A stretch of 64,000 nucleotides of DNA. It comes from an uncultured Bacteroidales bacterium. GTDB taxonomy: Bacteria; Bacteroidota; Bacteroidia; Bacteroidales; P3. The position numbers and the translations under genes were made by a program. Where the stretch lies: positions 20,029 through 84,028 of the forward strand of contig CAJONE010000003.1 in assembly GCA_905235855.1 (NCBI GenBank). Direction: 5' to 3'. This document shows, piece after piece, positions 1 through 9,082 of the stretch (position 1 is the stretch's first letter; each line of letters starts with the position of its first letter). Under the pieces are notes generated by a model that saw only the letters and a list, made by a program, of their open reading frames with translations, had not been told where the DNA came from and made no database searches.

Positions 1-200
1 GGCCTCGCATGGCGGCAGTCGCGATAAGGCGAAGCGTAGTCGACCGACGGCATCGACTCTCCCTCTTCATAGACCTCCATCGTTGTGTGGTATTTCACCC
101 CACGGCGCGAGTCGAGACTGCGCCTCACGATTCGCACACGGCTGTCGAGTTCCGCGTCTCGGTATTGTTCTGGGGTAAGATCGGCATTAAGAAGTTTCAT
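1..200 (-). CDS. N-terminus of FAD-dependent dehydrogenase (partial)
   Basis: Reading leftward from an ATG at 198-200 gives an open frame that runs off the window edge. It starts MKLLNADLTPEQYRD, continues with VRIVRRSLDSRRG, then a beta-strand-like KYHTTMEVY. This pattern (short N-terminal domain with a 'RRSxDxRRG' signature) is what I know from the N-terminus of the uncharacterised NAD(P)/FAD-dependent dehydrogenases of COG2509. The FAD-binding GxGxxG motif would lie outside the window, so the assignment rests on about 66 residues. The gene begins about 80 nt beyond the stop of the M16 protease gene on the same strand, with a hairpin between them, so it is probably transcribed separately. 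Confidence 0.5.
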   Translation of the reverse strand, partial: MKLLNADLTPEQYRDAELDSRVRIVRRSLDSRRGVKYHTTMEVYEEGESMPSVDYASPYRDCRHAR

Positions 201-229
201 GAGCGCGTCTGTTAATTGAGTATTCGAAA

Positions 230-261
230 AACAGGGTGACGCAGACTGCTGTCACCCTGTT
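230..261 (-). terminator. Intrinsic terminator after the M16 protease gene
   Basis: Perfect 11-bp stem (aacagggtgac / gtcaccctgtt) with a 10-nt loop, 22 nt past the M16 stop codon. On the minus strand the stem is followed by a run of T (aaaaa at 227-231 on the plus strand). It separates the protease gene from the dehydrogenase downstream. Confidence 0.75.
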
Positions 262-282
262 CTATCATTCGTCTTATGCGGA

Positions 283-3204
283 TCAATATCCGAAAATGTC
301 CTCAAGTTTCAGCTTCTTCACTTTGCCGAACTTAGCGAGAGCATTGAAGTCCATGTCGGATTCCTTGCCAAGGCACATATATATTTTTTTCTGCCCTTTG
401 ATATACTTCTTGCTGAAGTCGATAACATTTTGCATTGTCACTTTGGGGTAGGTCTCGAAAAGGATTTTGGCGCGCGGTTTCTTCGGGTCAAAGCCCATCT
501 TCTCGTAGTATAGGTAGCTGTTGATGATTCCCATCTTGGTGGTGCGAGCCGTGCGAATGCCGTTTATTTGTGCATCTTTAGCCATATTGAAGTTGGCCTC
601 GGCCACTGGCATGTCGTCAAACAGGTCGTTGAATGCCGTCATGGCGTCGACGAGTTTGTCGTTCTGTGTGGCGATAATAGCCGCGTTGGTGAAGTATCCG
701 TCCTTGTCGCCCGGGGTGGCATAGTAACTCTGCGCACTGTAGGCCAGCGAGCGTTTCTCACGCATCTCCTGGAACACTATGGCGTTCATCGACCCGCCAA
801 AATACTCGTTGAAAATGTCCATCACCGCCTCGTTTTTAGTGTTGAACTTCTCGCCGCGGAAATGCTCGCGCATATAGGTCTGATTTGCGTTATAGTCAAC
901 AAAGTAAACTGTGTTCTCATTGACGGCCTTGGGGGTTATTTTCTTGTTGGCCGGGGCTTTCTGCAGCTTGGCCGGTGTCTTGTGTATGCTTGCGACAGTC
1001 TTGGCAATAATGTCGTCGGGTTCCGGGCCATAGAAAAGCACACGGTGCTGATAGCCGCAGAGCGAGTGGATGGCATCGGTGAGCTGGCTGCATTTCATGG
1101 CTTTCAGCTGGTCGGCACTGAGTTGGTCGAGTGTAGGCGAATCCTCGCCATATACACCATAGTTGCCCAACGCACGGAAACAACTTTGCTGGTTGTGTTT
1201 AGCATTCTCACGGCCTTTGATGATACGTCCGACAAGCATCTGCAACACCTGGTCGTTTGGTTGCACGTCCGAGAGAATTTCTTCAACCAGCTGCATGGCG
1301 GCCTGCATGTTCTCGCTGAGTCCGCTGATGCTGACGTTTATGTTTTCCGCTCCCACGCTTACGCTGTAGTTGCAGGCCAGTTTGTAAAACTCTTCCTGCA
1401 ACTGTTCCGGCGTATGTTTCGATGTGCCAAGATATTCAAGCACGTCGGCGGCCAAATCAATAGTCTTTCCAAACTGGCCCGACCGCTCGCCAAAATCGAA
1501 GCGATAGATGAGATTGAAAGTCTGGTTTTCCTTGTTCTGCACATAAAGCATTTCGGAGCCGTTGGCCAATTTGCGCTTTGTGAGGTCTTTCGAGAAGTCG
1601 ACAAAAGCCGGCTCTATGGGTTTCACCTGACGCGCCTTGATGTCACGAAGAAAATCGCTCTCCTTGTCGCGTCCCACCTCTATCGGTGTGATCGGTGGTT
1701 TGGAGACCTTGAGTATCGGTTCTGGTTCGCCCTGCAGCTTGTTCACTATCACATAGTTGTTATCCTTAAAAAGACGGTTTGCAAAGTCCACCAACTCTTT
1801 CTTGGTAATCTTCGAGAGTTCGTTTATTTCGTTGCACACGTCGCCCCAATTGCGGTGTTCCACGAAAGCGTAGGCCATCTGGCTGGCGCGGCTGTTGTTG
1901 CTCTCGGCGCGTTTCATTATTGAAAGTTTCATGTTGTTGATGGCCGCTTCGAGCATCCAATCGTCAAATTTGCCTTGCTTCACCAGTGCAATCTGCTCGT
2001 CGAAAAGAGCCTGCACCTGTTCGAGAGTCTGCCCCTGCATAGGCTGGCCACCGAACATGAATGCACCGTAATCGTTGAGAGTGTAGGTGCCGGCGTAGGC
2101 ACCCATACACTTCTGCTGCTGGTTTATATTGAGGTCGATAAGACCGCATTTGCCGTTGTTTAGCACGCTTTCCAGCAGGTCGGCCAGCATCGCATCGTGG
2201 CTGCCGTTGCCGCTGTCGAGGCGGTAGGCACGAACCGTGTTCTCGGCGTCGAGCCCCGACACATTCTTTGTAATGACAGAAGTGATGGGCTGTTCACGCT
2301 CAAACTGCAGTTCTGGCACGTGGCCGGGCTTCATGTTGCCCCAATATTTGTCAATTATCTTGATAGCCTCGTCGGGGTCGAAATCGCCCGCCATCGAGAT
2401 GCATATGTTGTTCGGCACATAGTAAGTGGCGACAAAGTTGCGTATGTTGCGCATCGATGGGTTTTTCAGGTGCTCCTGACTTCCGAGGGTGGTCTGGTTT
2501 CCGTAAGGGTGATGCGGGAAGAGAGCCGCAAACATAGCGTCGTTCACCTTACGGTTGTCCTTGGTGAGACTCATATTCTTCTCCTCGTATATCGTTTCGA
2601 GCTCGGTGTGGAACAGGCGCAACACAAGGTTCTGGAAACGGTCGGCCTGAACTTCGCACCATGTCTCAATCTGATTGCTGGGGATGTTCTCGACATACAT
2701 CGTGTAGTCGTTCGACGTGAAAGCGTTGGTGCCTGTCGAGCCTATGGCGGTCATCGCCTTGTCATACTCGTTGGCAACCGCTATTTTCGAGGCTTCGTAG
2801 CTCAGGCTGTCTATCTTGTGGTATATGGCAGCGCGCGTCGCTTGGTCGTCAAACATACGGTAAGCCTCAAACAGGTCTTCGATCTTCTGGATAAGGACTT
2901 TTTCCTTCTCCCAGTCGGTGGTGCCGAGTTTCTGCGTTCCCTTGAACATCATGTGCTCAAGATAGTGGGCCAGTCCGGTGGTTTCGTGGGGGTCGTTGCG
3001 CGAACCGGCTCGCACGGCGATGTAGGTCTGCACCTTCGGGGCATCCTTATAGACGCTCATAAAAACCTTCAGCCCATTGTCAAGCGTATACTCGCGCACT
3101 CCAAGCGGGTCGTTCGGATAAGTCTTGTACGAATACTTCTGTGCCGACACCGTTCCAGCAAAAACCACAAACAGCATCAGCATTAACGATAAACGTTGTT
3201 TCAT
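283..3204 (-). CDS. M16 family zinc metalloprotease, secreted
   Basis: About 973 residues. M16 (pitrilysin/insulinase) proteases are zinc peptidases built from two homologous halves, one catalytic and one inactive, that degrade peptides in a clam-shell chamber. The inverted zinc motif HYLEH lies at about residues 80-84. A signal peptide (MKQRLSLMLMLFVVFAGTVSA) predicts export to the periplasm. The frame stays open upstream to 3456, but that extension lacks signal-peptide character and overlaps the res gene, so I start at the ATG at 3202-3204; an ATG two codons earlier is equally possible. Length fits the two-half bacterial M16 proteins. It has its own promoter-like box and a terminator, so it seems monocistronic. 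Substrate unknown. Confidence 0.88.
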   Translation of the reverse strand: MKQRLSLMLMLFVVFAGTVSAQKYSYKTYPNDPLGVREYTLDNGLKVFMSVYKDAPKVQTYIAVRAGSRNDPHETTGLAHYLEHMMFKGTQKLGTTDWEKEKVLIQKIEDLFEAYRMFDDQATRAAIYHKIDSLSYEASKIAVANEYDKAMTAIGSTGTNAFTSNDYTMYVENIPSNQIETWCEVQADRFQNLVLRLFHTELETIYEEKNMSLTKDNRKVNDAMFAALFPHHPYGNQTTLGSQEHLKNPSMRNIRNFVATYYVPNNICISMAGDFDPDEAIKIIDKYWGNMKPGHVPELQFEREQPITSVITKNVSGLDAENTVRAYRLDSGNGSHDAMLADLLESVLNNGKCGLIDLNINQQQKCMGAYAGTYTLNDYGAFMFGGQPMQGQTLEQVQALFDEQIALVKQGKFDDWMLEAAINNMKLSIMKRAESNNSRASQMAYAFVEHRNWGDVCNEINELSKITKKELVDFANRLFKDNNYVIVNKLQGEPEPILKVSKPPITPIEVGRDKESDFLRDIKARQVKPIEPAFVDFSKDLTKRKLANGSEMLYVQNKENQTFNLIYRFDFGERSGQFGKTIDLAADVLEYLGTSKHTPEQLQEEFYKLACNYSVSVGAENINVSISGLSENMQAAMQLVEEILSDVQPNDQVLQMLVGRIIKGRENAKHNQQSCFRALGNYGVYGEDSPTLDQLSADQLKAMKCSQLTDAIHSLCGYQHRVLFYGPEPDDIIAKTVASIHKTPAKLQKAPANKKITPKAVNENTVYFVDYNANQTYMREHFRGEKFNTKNEAVMDIFNEYFGGSMNAIVFQEMREKRSLAYSAQSYYATPGDKDGYFTNAAIIATQNDKLVDAMTAFNDLFDDMPVAEANFNMAKDAQINGIRTARTTKMGIINSYLYYEKMGFDPKKPRAKILFETYPKVTMQNVIDFSKKYIKGQKKIYMCLGKESDMDFNALAKFGKVKKLKLEDIFGY

Positions 3205-3246
3205 TGCCATAAAATTTATTTGATTAAATAGGTAACAAGTGTGTTG

Positions 3247-3254
3247 CAAAGATA
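3247..3254 (-). promoter_or_regulatory. Bacteroidota -7 box for the M16 gene
   Basis: Plus-strand caaagata is TATCTTTG on the minus strand, a match to TAnnTTTG, 43 nt before the chosen start. No clear TTTG -33 element is present at the expected distance. Confidence 0.5.
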
Positions 3255-3313
3255 CACAATTCTTTCGAAAGAGAGCATCTTTGCACCAAGCAACTTGCAC
3301 AACATCGGCGTTG

Positions 3314-5941
3314 CTACAGCTTTCCCAGAGTGTCGAGAAACTGGCTTTTGGTGTAAGCACCATCCACTGTTCGCTCGTTATAAACCAAACAGTATCTGTA
3401 TTCGTTTCCAGCCTTGCCTGCCCATAGTTTTCCAAGCACGATTTTCTTCCGGGCATCCAGGTGGTCGCCTTTGGTCTCGAGCAGTACTATCTTGCCTTTC
3501 GTTGTCTTGATGATAAAGTCGGGGTAGTGGTTGATGAAACCGTTGATACAGAATCCACGTCTCTCTATATTGCGAGTCCACCATTCCACATTGTCGAGGT
3601 TGGCAACATCGTTGATTACCTCTCTTTCGAAATCGTTGATTGACTCCTCTTTTGACCTGAGCATCTTGGTAATGTCGTCGAATGGCTTTGAGAGAGAAAT
3701 TGAATGAGGAATTTCGTATGTCGGCTTCATATAAATCTCGTCGGCATCCAACATTTTGTGGAATTCCTTTTCCTTGTGCTCTTCTTCCAGCGCCAGTATC
3801 CGTTTCTTTATGACCATTGTATGGTCGACAAGATGGTGCATAAATTCGTTCAAGTCCGCCTCGTTGAACGCATCGAAGATTCGAGCAACATATCCTTTAA
3901 TATCTTTGTCTGTCAGCGGTATCATTTTGCCCATAACGCCTGCCACATGCTGAGTACAGCGCCGTCGCATATCTTCCACATCTCTCGCTTGGCGTATGTT
4001 CTCCAGTATGTATTTGTATGTAGCCCCTTTCACTTTCTCCAGTGTGGGCTTATGGTCATCGGTACGCTCGTCGATATCCACCTTGTACATATTTGTATCG
4101 GCAGCGGCAAAGTTGATGTCGGCGGGTTGTTTCGATAACCGAAATGTCCCCAGCAAGTATTGTCCGTCAAGTTTAACATCCTCTTTTGGCCAAAGCCCGT
4201 GGATTGTTTGTGGAGAGTTATCCTTTACATAAAATTCCGGCAGCCGAACCTTGCAGGCCGACTCAACATAAGCTGTTTGAACCACGCCAGTTTTTACAGC
4301 CGGTGTCAGTTCGTGTGGTATCATGTCTTCGTCTGTGTTTTGTAATTGTTCTTCCATTTCTTCTGCCTCTTCTTGAGCATGTTTCAAAATGTCGGCAATA
4401 TGTGCGGGTTCTGCCGGAGCAAGCGTTTCGTCTGCTTCCATCATGTCCTGCACTGTGGTTTTGGCACAGAAAGACACCTGTGTTGTATCGATAGATTCAC
4501 ACTCTTCTGCGGCAGGTTTTTCGTCAAACAGCGATGCCCCGCACATCATCGGCAATACTTGATCTGTTAGTGCCTCGGTTGCATCCTCGGCTCGATAGTC
4601 CTTAGCAGAGAAGCCAGCACGATTCAGGCCTTTCACCACGTTTGACAGTGTATTCTGAAACCTCGACGATGCCGTCAACACATAACTCAGGTTGAGTGTC
4701 TCGCTCTTGTTCTTTCTTGCGTAGGGCAGACGCAGCACGCGTCCCACAATCTGCTCCACGTCCACCTCCGACGAGCGGTCGGCCAGCGAAGCCAGGATGT
4801 AAGCAAAGGGACAGTCCCAACCTTCTTTCAGCGCATTGACGGTAATGATATAGCGCACGGGGCAGTCTTCGGCCATAAGGTCTACGCCTTTCAGCTCATC
4901 GATAGTGGCCGTCTTTATCTTAATCTGTTCTTCGGGTATACGAAGTTCAAGCAGCGTCTGCTTCACTTTCTCGAAGGTCTCGCGCTCTTCTTTGCCCGAC
5001 TGTTTTGACTCGGCCTGGAAAAGTACGATAGGGCGTATGTATCCGTCGCGTTGTTCTCGTGCCATGAGTTCCAGCCGCCGTTGCAGGTGCAACGCCGAGT
5101 CCATCACCTGTGTCTTGCTCGTGAGGTTGTAAACTATTACCGGCAGCTTCACCATATTGTTGCGTTTCAGTTCCAAAGCATCGGTGAAGCAGATGACGTT
5201 GCTGTTCTCACGAGGTGTGGCAGTAAGGTCTATCACCAGCGAAGGGTGCAAGTCGTTCAGCATCTGTTCCGATAGGCGCGAAGTAGCATTGTGGCTCTCG
5301 TCCACAACCACCACGGGCTTCATAGCCTGCAATACACGATTCAGGTTCACCTCGCCGTCGCCGTCCTGCAAATCGCCGACAAGGGGCGCAAACGACTGCA
5401 GGTAGCCGTTCTCTTGGTACACTTTGCGACCTTCTTTGTTCGAGGTGCGGAACGAGTCAAACGACATCACCAATATGCAAAGGTTTTCGCGGACAGTGGT
5501 GAGCGTGAATCCGTGTCCGGTGAGTGCTTGCTGTTTGTCCAGCACTTCTACACGATTCTGAAAGTCAATGTCTATACGTTGGCGATAGGGGTGCTGCTTG
5601 TTGCACAGGTTGCGGAGCGTCTGTTCCAGAATGGCGTTGCTCGGCACCAGCCACAGCACCACCTTGTATTGTGGGTCGATGTGCTGCATGGCCACCTTCA
5701 GCGCCGCTGCAGCAATGAGGGTTTTCCCGCCGCCTGTGGGAACCTTGTGGCAGATGTGCGGCGCGTCCTTCACATTGTCGCGATAGGGTTCGATAGCGGT
5801 GCCGGACATCGGGGTGACGGGGGGATTGTTCGACTGCCAAAAGGCAGCGTATGCCTGTGCGATATTCCCTCTACTCTCAACACACGTCAGAAAACGGTCC
5901 AACGCATCGAGGTTTTTCTGTTGATAGCCTTTCAGTTCCAT
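3314..5941 (-). CDS. res: Type III restriction endonuclease subunit Res
   Basis: 875 residues. Res is the ATP-dependent helicase/nuclease of type III restriction-modification; with Mod it cuts DNA carrying unmodified recognition sites. Visible motifs: Walker A PTGGGKT (about 68-74), DEAD-like box VVVDESH (about 211-217), a late helicase motif around NALKEGWDCP, and at the C-terminus a PD-(D/E)xK nuclease core: PDF (about 807-809) followed by LLETKGD (E about 822, K about 824). All parts for ATPase and cleavage look intact. Only 3 nt separate its start from the end of mod, so the two are a single operon with mod first. Divergence from host genes cannot be judged without a search, but such pairs commonly move horizontally. 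Confidence 0.92.
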   Translation of the reverse strand: MELKGYQQKNLDALDRFLTCVESRGNIAQAYAAFWQSNNPPVTPMSGTAIEPYRDNVKDAPHICHKVPTGGGKTLIAAAALKVAMQHIDPQYKVVLWLVPSNAILEQTLRNLCNKQHPYRQRIDIDFQNRVEVLDKQQALTGHGFTLTTVRENLCILVMSFDSFRTSNKEGRKVYQENGYLQSFAPLVGDLQDGDGEVNLNRVLQAMKPVVVVDESHNATSRLSEQMLNDLHPSLVIDLTATPRENSNVICFTDALELKRNNMVKLPVIVYNLTSKTQVMDSALHLQRRLELMAREQRDGYIRPIVLFQAESKQSGKEERETFEKVKQTLLELRIPEEQIKIKTATIDELKGVDLMAEDCPVRYIITVNALKEGWDCPFAYILASLADRSSEVDVEQIVGRVLRLPYARKNKSETLNLSYVLTASSRFQNTLSNVVKGLNRAGFSAKDYRAEDATEALTDQVLPMMCGASLFDEKPAAEECESIDTTQVSFCAKTTVQDMMEADETLAPAEPAHIADILKHAQEEAEEMEEQLQNTDEDMIPHELTPAVKTGVVQTAYVESACKVRLPEFYVKDNSPQTIHGLWPKEDVKLDGQYLLGTFRLSKQPADINFAAADTNMYKVDIDERTDDHKPTLEKVKGATYKYILENIRQARDVEDMRRRCTQHVAGVMGKMIPLTDKDIKGYVARIFDAFNEADLNEFMHHLVDHTMVIKKRILALEEEHKEKEFHKMLDADEIYMKPTYEIPHSISLSKPFDDITKMLRSKEESINDFEREVINDVANLDNVEWWTRNIERRGFCINGFINHYPDFIIKTTKGKIVLLETKGDHLDARKKIVLGKLWAGKAGNEYRYCLVYNERTVDGAYTKSQFLDTLGKL

Positions 5942-5944
5942 AGT

Positions 5945-7573
5945 TCAGACGCGTTTTATGTCACGAGGTATTTTCTTGAATCTAATGTTCTTGCGAAGCA
6001 TTTCGTCTGCTGTCAACAGGCAGCGGTCGGCATAGATGATATACATCTCGGCACGGTCTCGCTGAGTGAATGTGCGCAGAAAGTCCCAATCCAGGCAGGT
6101 CTCCTCGCCGCGAATGTAGTAGAAGTAATAGTTGTTCCCCTGGAATGTGCCGAGCAGGTAGGGGTGACTGTCCTTGCCCGGGGCGATATAGGGCGAGTTG
6201 GTCTCGCTGAACCACACATAACGGCGGATCTGCTCGGTGTCGGCATCGTCGTTGAGGTTGCCCGTAACGGGGTCGAAGATTGTTTCGCCCAGTTCGTAGA
6301 AGTCGAAACTTCCGCCCGTTCCCTCTACGGCGTTCTTGCCCTCACCATAACCCTTCATCACTCGGCGAACCCGTTCGGCAGTAATGTTTTCGGCATAGTC
6401 CATCATCTCGCAGAGGATAAACTTGCGGCTGCCTCCATCCTGTTTGTTGAGGTTTAGGACAGCGTGAGCTGTGGTGCCGCTACCAGCAAAACTGTCGAGA
6501 ATGATTGAGTCTTTGTCGCAGAGAAAATTGATGAGGTATTCAATTAAAGAAGGTACCTTAGGATAATCAAAAACCTTTCTTCCAAATATAAATTGCAATA
6601 ATTTACCGCCTTCTTCTGTCGTTCCTACCTTATCCTCTTCGTCAATCAAATTTCTAGGCACTTCTGGATTGTACTCTGTTCTGTCGTATCGAGGTGCAAA
6701 TGACTTCCCTTTAAATATTATTTTCGTTTTTTTTGACAATTCGCTATTTAGCATATCTTGATTCCAAATGAATCTACCGTTCAATATAACATCCTGTTGA
6801 AATTGTCCGTCAATAAAGTTGACATCATTTTCTAAATAAACGACATTTACTTTTGTTCCATATTTTCCAGCAGGGAAGAACATATCCCTTGAAAGAGTGC
6901 TTGTCACCTTGTCTTTAGGGAATACTAGCGTCTTGTACTGATTATTGCTTTTAAGCAGAGGATTATCGGCCTCGTTGGTTTTCATCAGACCCTTAAACCT
7001 ACACAAACAAGATTTCTTTTTTGCGTAACAGTATACATATTCTAAGCACTTTTTAGAAGTGTGTGAGAGATTAGACGGTGTATAGGTCTTTCTCCACGAG
7101 AATATTTCTACAAAATTTGTATTTCCAAATATTTCATCGCAAATCAACTTCAAATTGGCCTGTTCGTTGTCATCTATTGAAATAAAAATAACCCCATCCT
7201 CTGAAAGCAGATGTTGTAGCAGCACCAGCCGCGGGTACATCATACAGAGCCATTTGTCGTGCCTTGTGAGGTCGTCGGCTTCGGAGCCGACTACTTGTCC
7301 CAGCCAACGTCGTACATGTTGGTCGCTTACATTGTCGTTGTATACCCATCCCTCGTTTCCGGTGTTGTAGGGTGGGTCAATATAGATGCACTTGATCTTA
7401 CCCTCATATTCGGGCAAAAGGGCTTTGAGGGCTTCGAGATTGTCGCCGTGGATAATCATATTGCCGGAGTCGGGAGCATCCCCGAAAGTATATTTGCGGT
7501 CGAGCACCCGATACGGCACATCCAGATGGTGCGTAACGACATTCTCCTTGCCAATCCAATTCAGTGTGGGCAT
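5945..7573 (-). CDS. mod: Type III DNA methyltransferase subunit Mod
   Basis: 542 residues. Mod methylates an exocyclic amino group (usually N6 of adenine) at an asymmetric site and gives the system its specificity. The catalytic motif IV IDPPYNTG lies at about 65-72 and the AdoMet-binding FAGSGTTAHA at about 362-371; DPPY preceding FxGxG is the beta-class order. The segment between them carries the target recognition domain. Bases about 6540-7160 (residues about 138-345) are visibly AT-rich: the line at 6541 is about 27% GC, against about 53% at 6001 in the same gene, suggesting that the recognition part was swapped in by recombination. No simple-sequence repeat tract for phase variation was seen. 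The start is the ATG at 7571-7573. Confidence 0.93.
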   Translation of the reverse strand: MPTLNWIGKENVVTHHLDVPYRVLDRKYTFGDAPDSGNMIIHGDNLEALKALLPEYEGKIKCIYIDPPYNTGNEGWVYNDNVSDQHVRRWLGQVVGSEADDLTRHDKWLCMMYPRLVLLQHLLSEDGVIFISIDDNEQANLKLICDEIFGNTNFVEIFSWRKTYTPSNLSHTSKKCLEYVYCYAKKKSCLCRFKGLMKTNEADNPLLKSNNQYKTLVFPKDKVTSTLSRDMFFPAGKYGTKVNVVYLENDVNFIDGQFQQDVILNGRFIWNQDMLNSELSKKTKIIFKGKSFAPRYDRTEYNPEVPRNLIDEEDKVGTTEEGGKLLQFIFGRKVFDYPKVPSLIEYLINFLCDKDSIILDSFAGSGTTAHAVLNLNKQDGGSRKFILCEMMDYAENITAERVRRVMKGYGEGKNAVEGTGGSFDFYELGETIFDPVTGNLNDDADTEQIRRYVWFSETNSPYIAPGKDSHPYLLGTFQGNNYYFYYIRGEETCLDWDFLRTFTQRDRAEMYIIYADRCLLTADEMLRKNIRFKKIPRDIKRV

Positions 7574-8023
7574 AGTTTATCTGCTTTTCAGCGCAGACTA
7601 CATATTTCGAGGAGCAGGTTGGGAAATTACCTTTCGGGTACAATTAAAGCGTGGAACGCTTATAGGCATCCGAGGCATTTCCCTTACCTGCATCCCAAAT
7701 AAGTCTGTTAGGTCCACGCTTCGCGCAGACGTTTGAACTTATTCGGAGGATGCATCGTTTAATTGGGAAATCTTTCGGAATGCCTCGAATAGTAGCAAAC
7801 GCTATGTTTTTTTTATACAGTTCTCTTTGTTTTACGCCATATTAGTGTTGTTTCGTTTTTTCGGGAGCAAAATTACTATTTTCTTTGTTAATGTCACGAT
7901 TATGTCTTTTCATACTGGCAAAAAACAACTTTTACGGCAAACTTCTGTTTTAACAATTATAAAGACTCTCAAAAAAATAAAAGCTGGTTTACGCCGTTTA
8001 TTAAACGTATCATAGCACAAGCA
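7574..8023. other. 450-bp intergenic region with nested repeats
   Basis: No convincing gene. About 7590-7790 holds several short repeats: gcgcagac at 7591-7598 and again at 7723-7730; a 9-bp perfect inverted pair aagcgtgga (7647-7655) / tccacgctt (7713-7721); and gggaaat-type words at 7621 and 7765, plus an inverted form at 7671-7689. The rest (7790-8023) is AT-rich with no clear promoter for the asparaginase gene. A small frame at 7827-8015 has no family resemblance and was not called. Confidence 0.5.
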
Positions 8024-9040
8024 ATGCAAAACAAGGTCCTCATAATCTACACAGGCGGCACCATCGGAATGGTGCAGGGCAAGGACGGCTCGCTGCACCC
8101 CTTTGCTCTGAAGGGCATCTTCGAGGCGGTGCCGCAGCTGGAACTCTGCGACTACACCATCGACTCCTGCCAACTCGACAATATCATCGACTCGTCGAAC
8201 ATGACACCGCGTGTTTGGGTCGACATCGCAGGCATAATCGAACGCGAATACGACAACTACGACGGTTTCGTTGTCCTCCATGGCACCGACACCATGGCCT
8301 ACACAGCCTCCGCTCTCAGCTTTATGCTCGAAAACCTCGGCAAACCCGTAGTGCTCACCGGTAGCCAGCTGCCCGTCGGCGTGTTGCGCAGCGACGGACG
8401 CGAAAACATCGTTTGCGCCCTTGAAATCGCATCGTGCAAGGAGGTTGTAATACCGGAGGTATGCGTCTTCTTCGAAAACCGCCTCTACCGCGGCAACCGC
8501 AGCACCAAGGTCAGTGCCGAGAATTTCGACGCCTTCAAGTCGTACAACTACCCGTCGCTGGCCAAGGCGGGCATAACCATAACCTACAAGAAACACCTTA
8601 TTCTCCCACCACCCGACAAACCACTGAAAGTTCACAAGCTCTTTGACGAACATATCGCCGTGCTCAAACTGTTTCCCGGCATCTCCAAAGAACTGGTTGA
8701 CTCCATCCTGCACACTCCTCACCTCAAGGCGGCCATCATCGAGGCCTACGGGTCGGGCAACGCGCTGACCGAAAAATGGTTTATCGACTCGCTACAGGAT
8801 GCCATAGAACGTGGCATACTGCTCATGGATGTCACCCAATGCAAGGCTGGTGCCGTGAAACTGCGCCAGTATGAGGCAAGTTGCGACATGGAACGCATAG
8901 GCGTAATCAGCGGCCACGACATCACCATCGAGGCCGCGGTGACGAAAATGATGCACGTACTCGGCATCTGCACCAACGCCCCCGACACCGTGCGCTACAT
9001 GATGGAAAACCCCATCTGCGGCGAATTCTCAAAAAACTGA
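8024..9040 (+). CDS. ansA: Type I L-asparaginase
   Basis: 338 residues, the usual length for cytoplasmic type I asparaginases, which hydrolyse L-asparagine to aspartate and ammonia. The N-terminal signature IYTGGTIGM supplies the nucleophilic threonine, and LHGTDTMAYTASAL supplies the second Thr/Asp catalytic pair; GSQLPVG follows. No signal peptide is present, which supports a cytoplasmic enzyme. The start is an ATG just before the conserved strand. It is followed 42 nt later by the PorT-like gene on the same strand, so the two may share a transcript, although their functions are unrelated. Confidence 0.93.
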   Translation: MQNKVLIIYTGGTIGMVQGKDGSLHPFALKGIFEAVPQLELCDYTIDSCQLDNIIDSSNMTPRVWVDIAGIIEREYDNYDGFVVLHGTDTMAYTASALSFMLENLGKPVVLTGSQLPVGVLRSDGRENIVCALEIASCKEVVIPEVCVFFENRLYRGNRSTKVSAENFDAFKSYNYPSLAKAGITITYKKHLILPPPDKPLKVHKLFDEHIAVLKLFPGISKELVDSILHTPHLKAAIIEAYGSGNALTEKWFIDSLQDAIERGILLMDVTQCKAGAVKLRQYEASCDMERIGVISGHDITIEAAVTKMMHVLGICTNAPDTVRYMMENPICGEFSKN

Positions 9041-9082
9041 TTCCACACCCACGACACAAGACCGAAATCACACAAATCAGCC

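Noticed and set aside
568-1923. Long open frame on the plus strand opposite the M16 protease gene (and similar ones at 2197-3186, 5291-6457 and 7910-8722)
   Set aside because: They are antisense shadows of strongly supported genes, have no recognisable domains, and show low-complexity V/H/R-rich composition expected of reverse frames.
3204-3456. N-terminal extension of the M16 protease up to 3456
   Set aside because: It overlaps the 3' end of res, contains the promoter box at 3247-3254, and would bury the signal peptide; the start at 3204 is preferred.
7827-8015. Small open frame before ansA
   Set aside because: AT-rich intergenic DNA, no family resemblance, no promoter or start context; its Phe/Lys-rich product looks like translated noncoding sequence.
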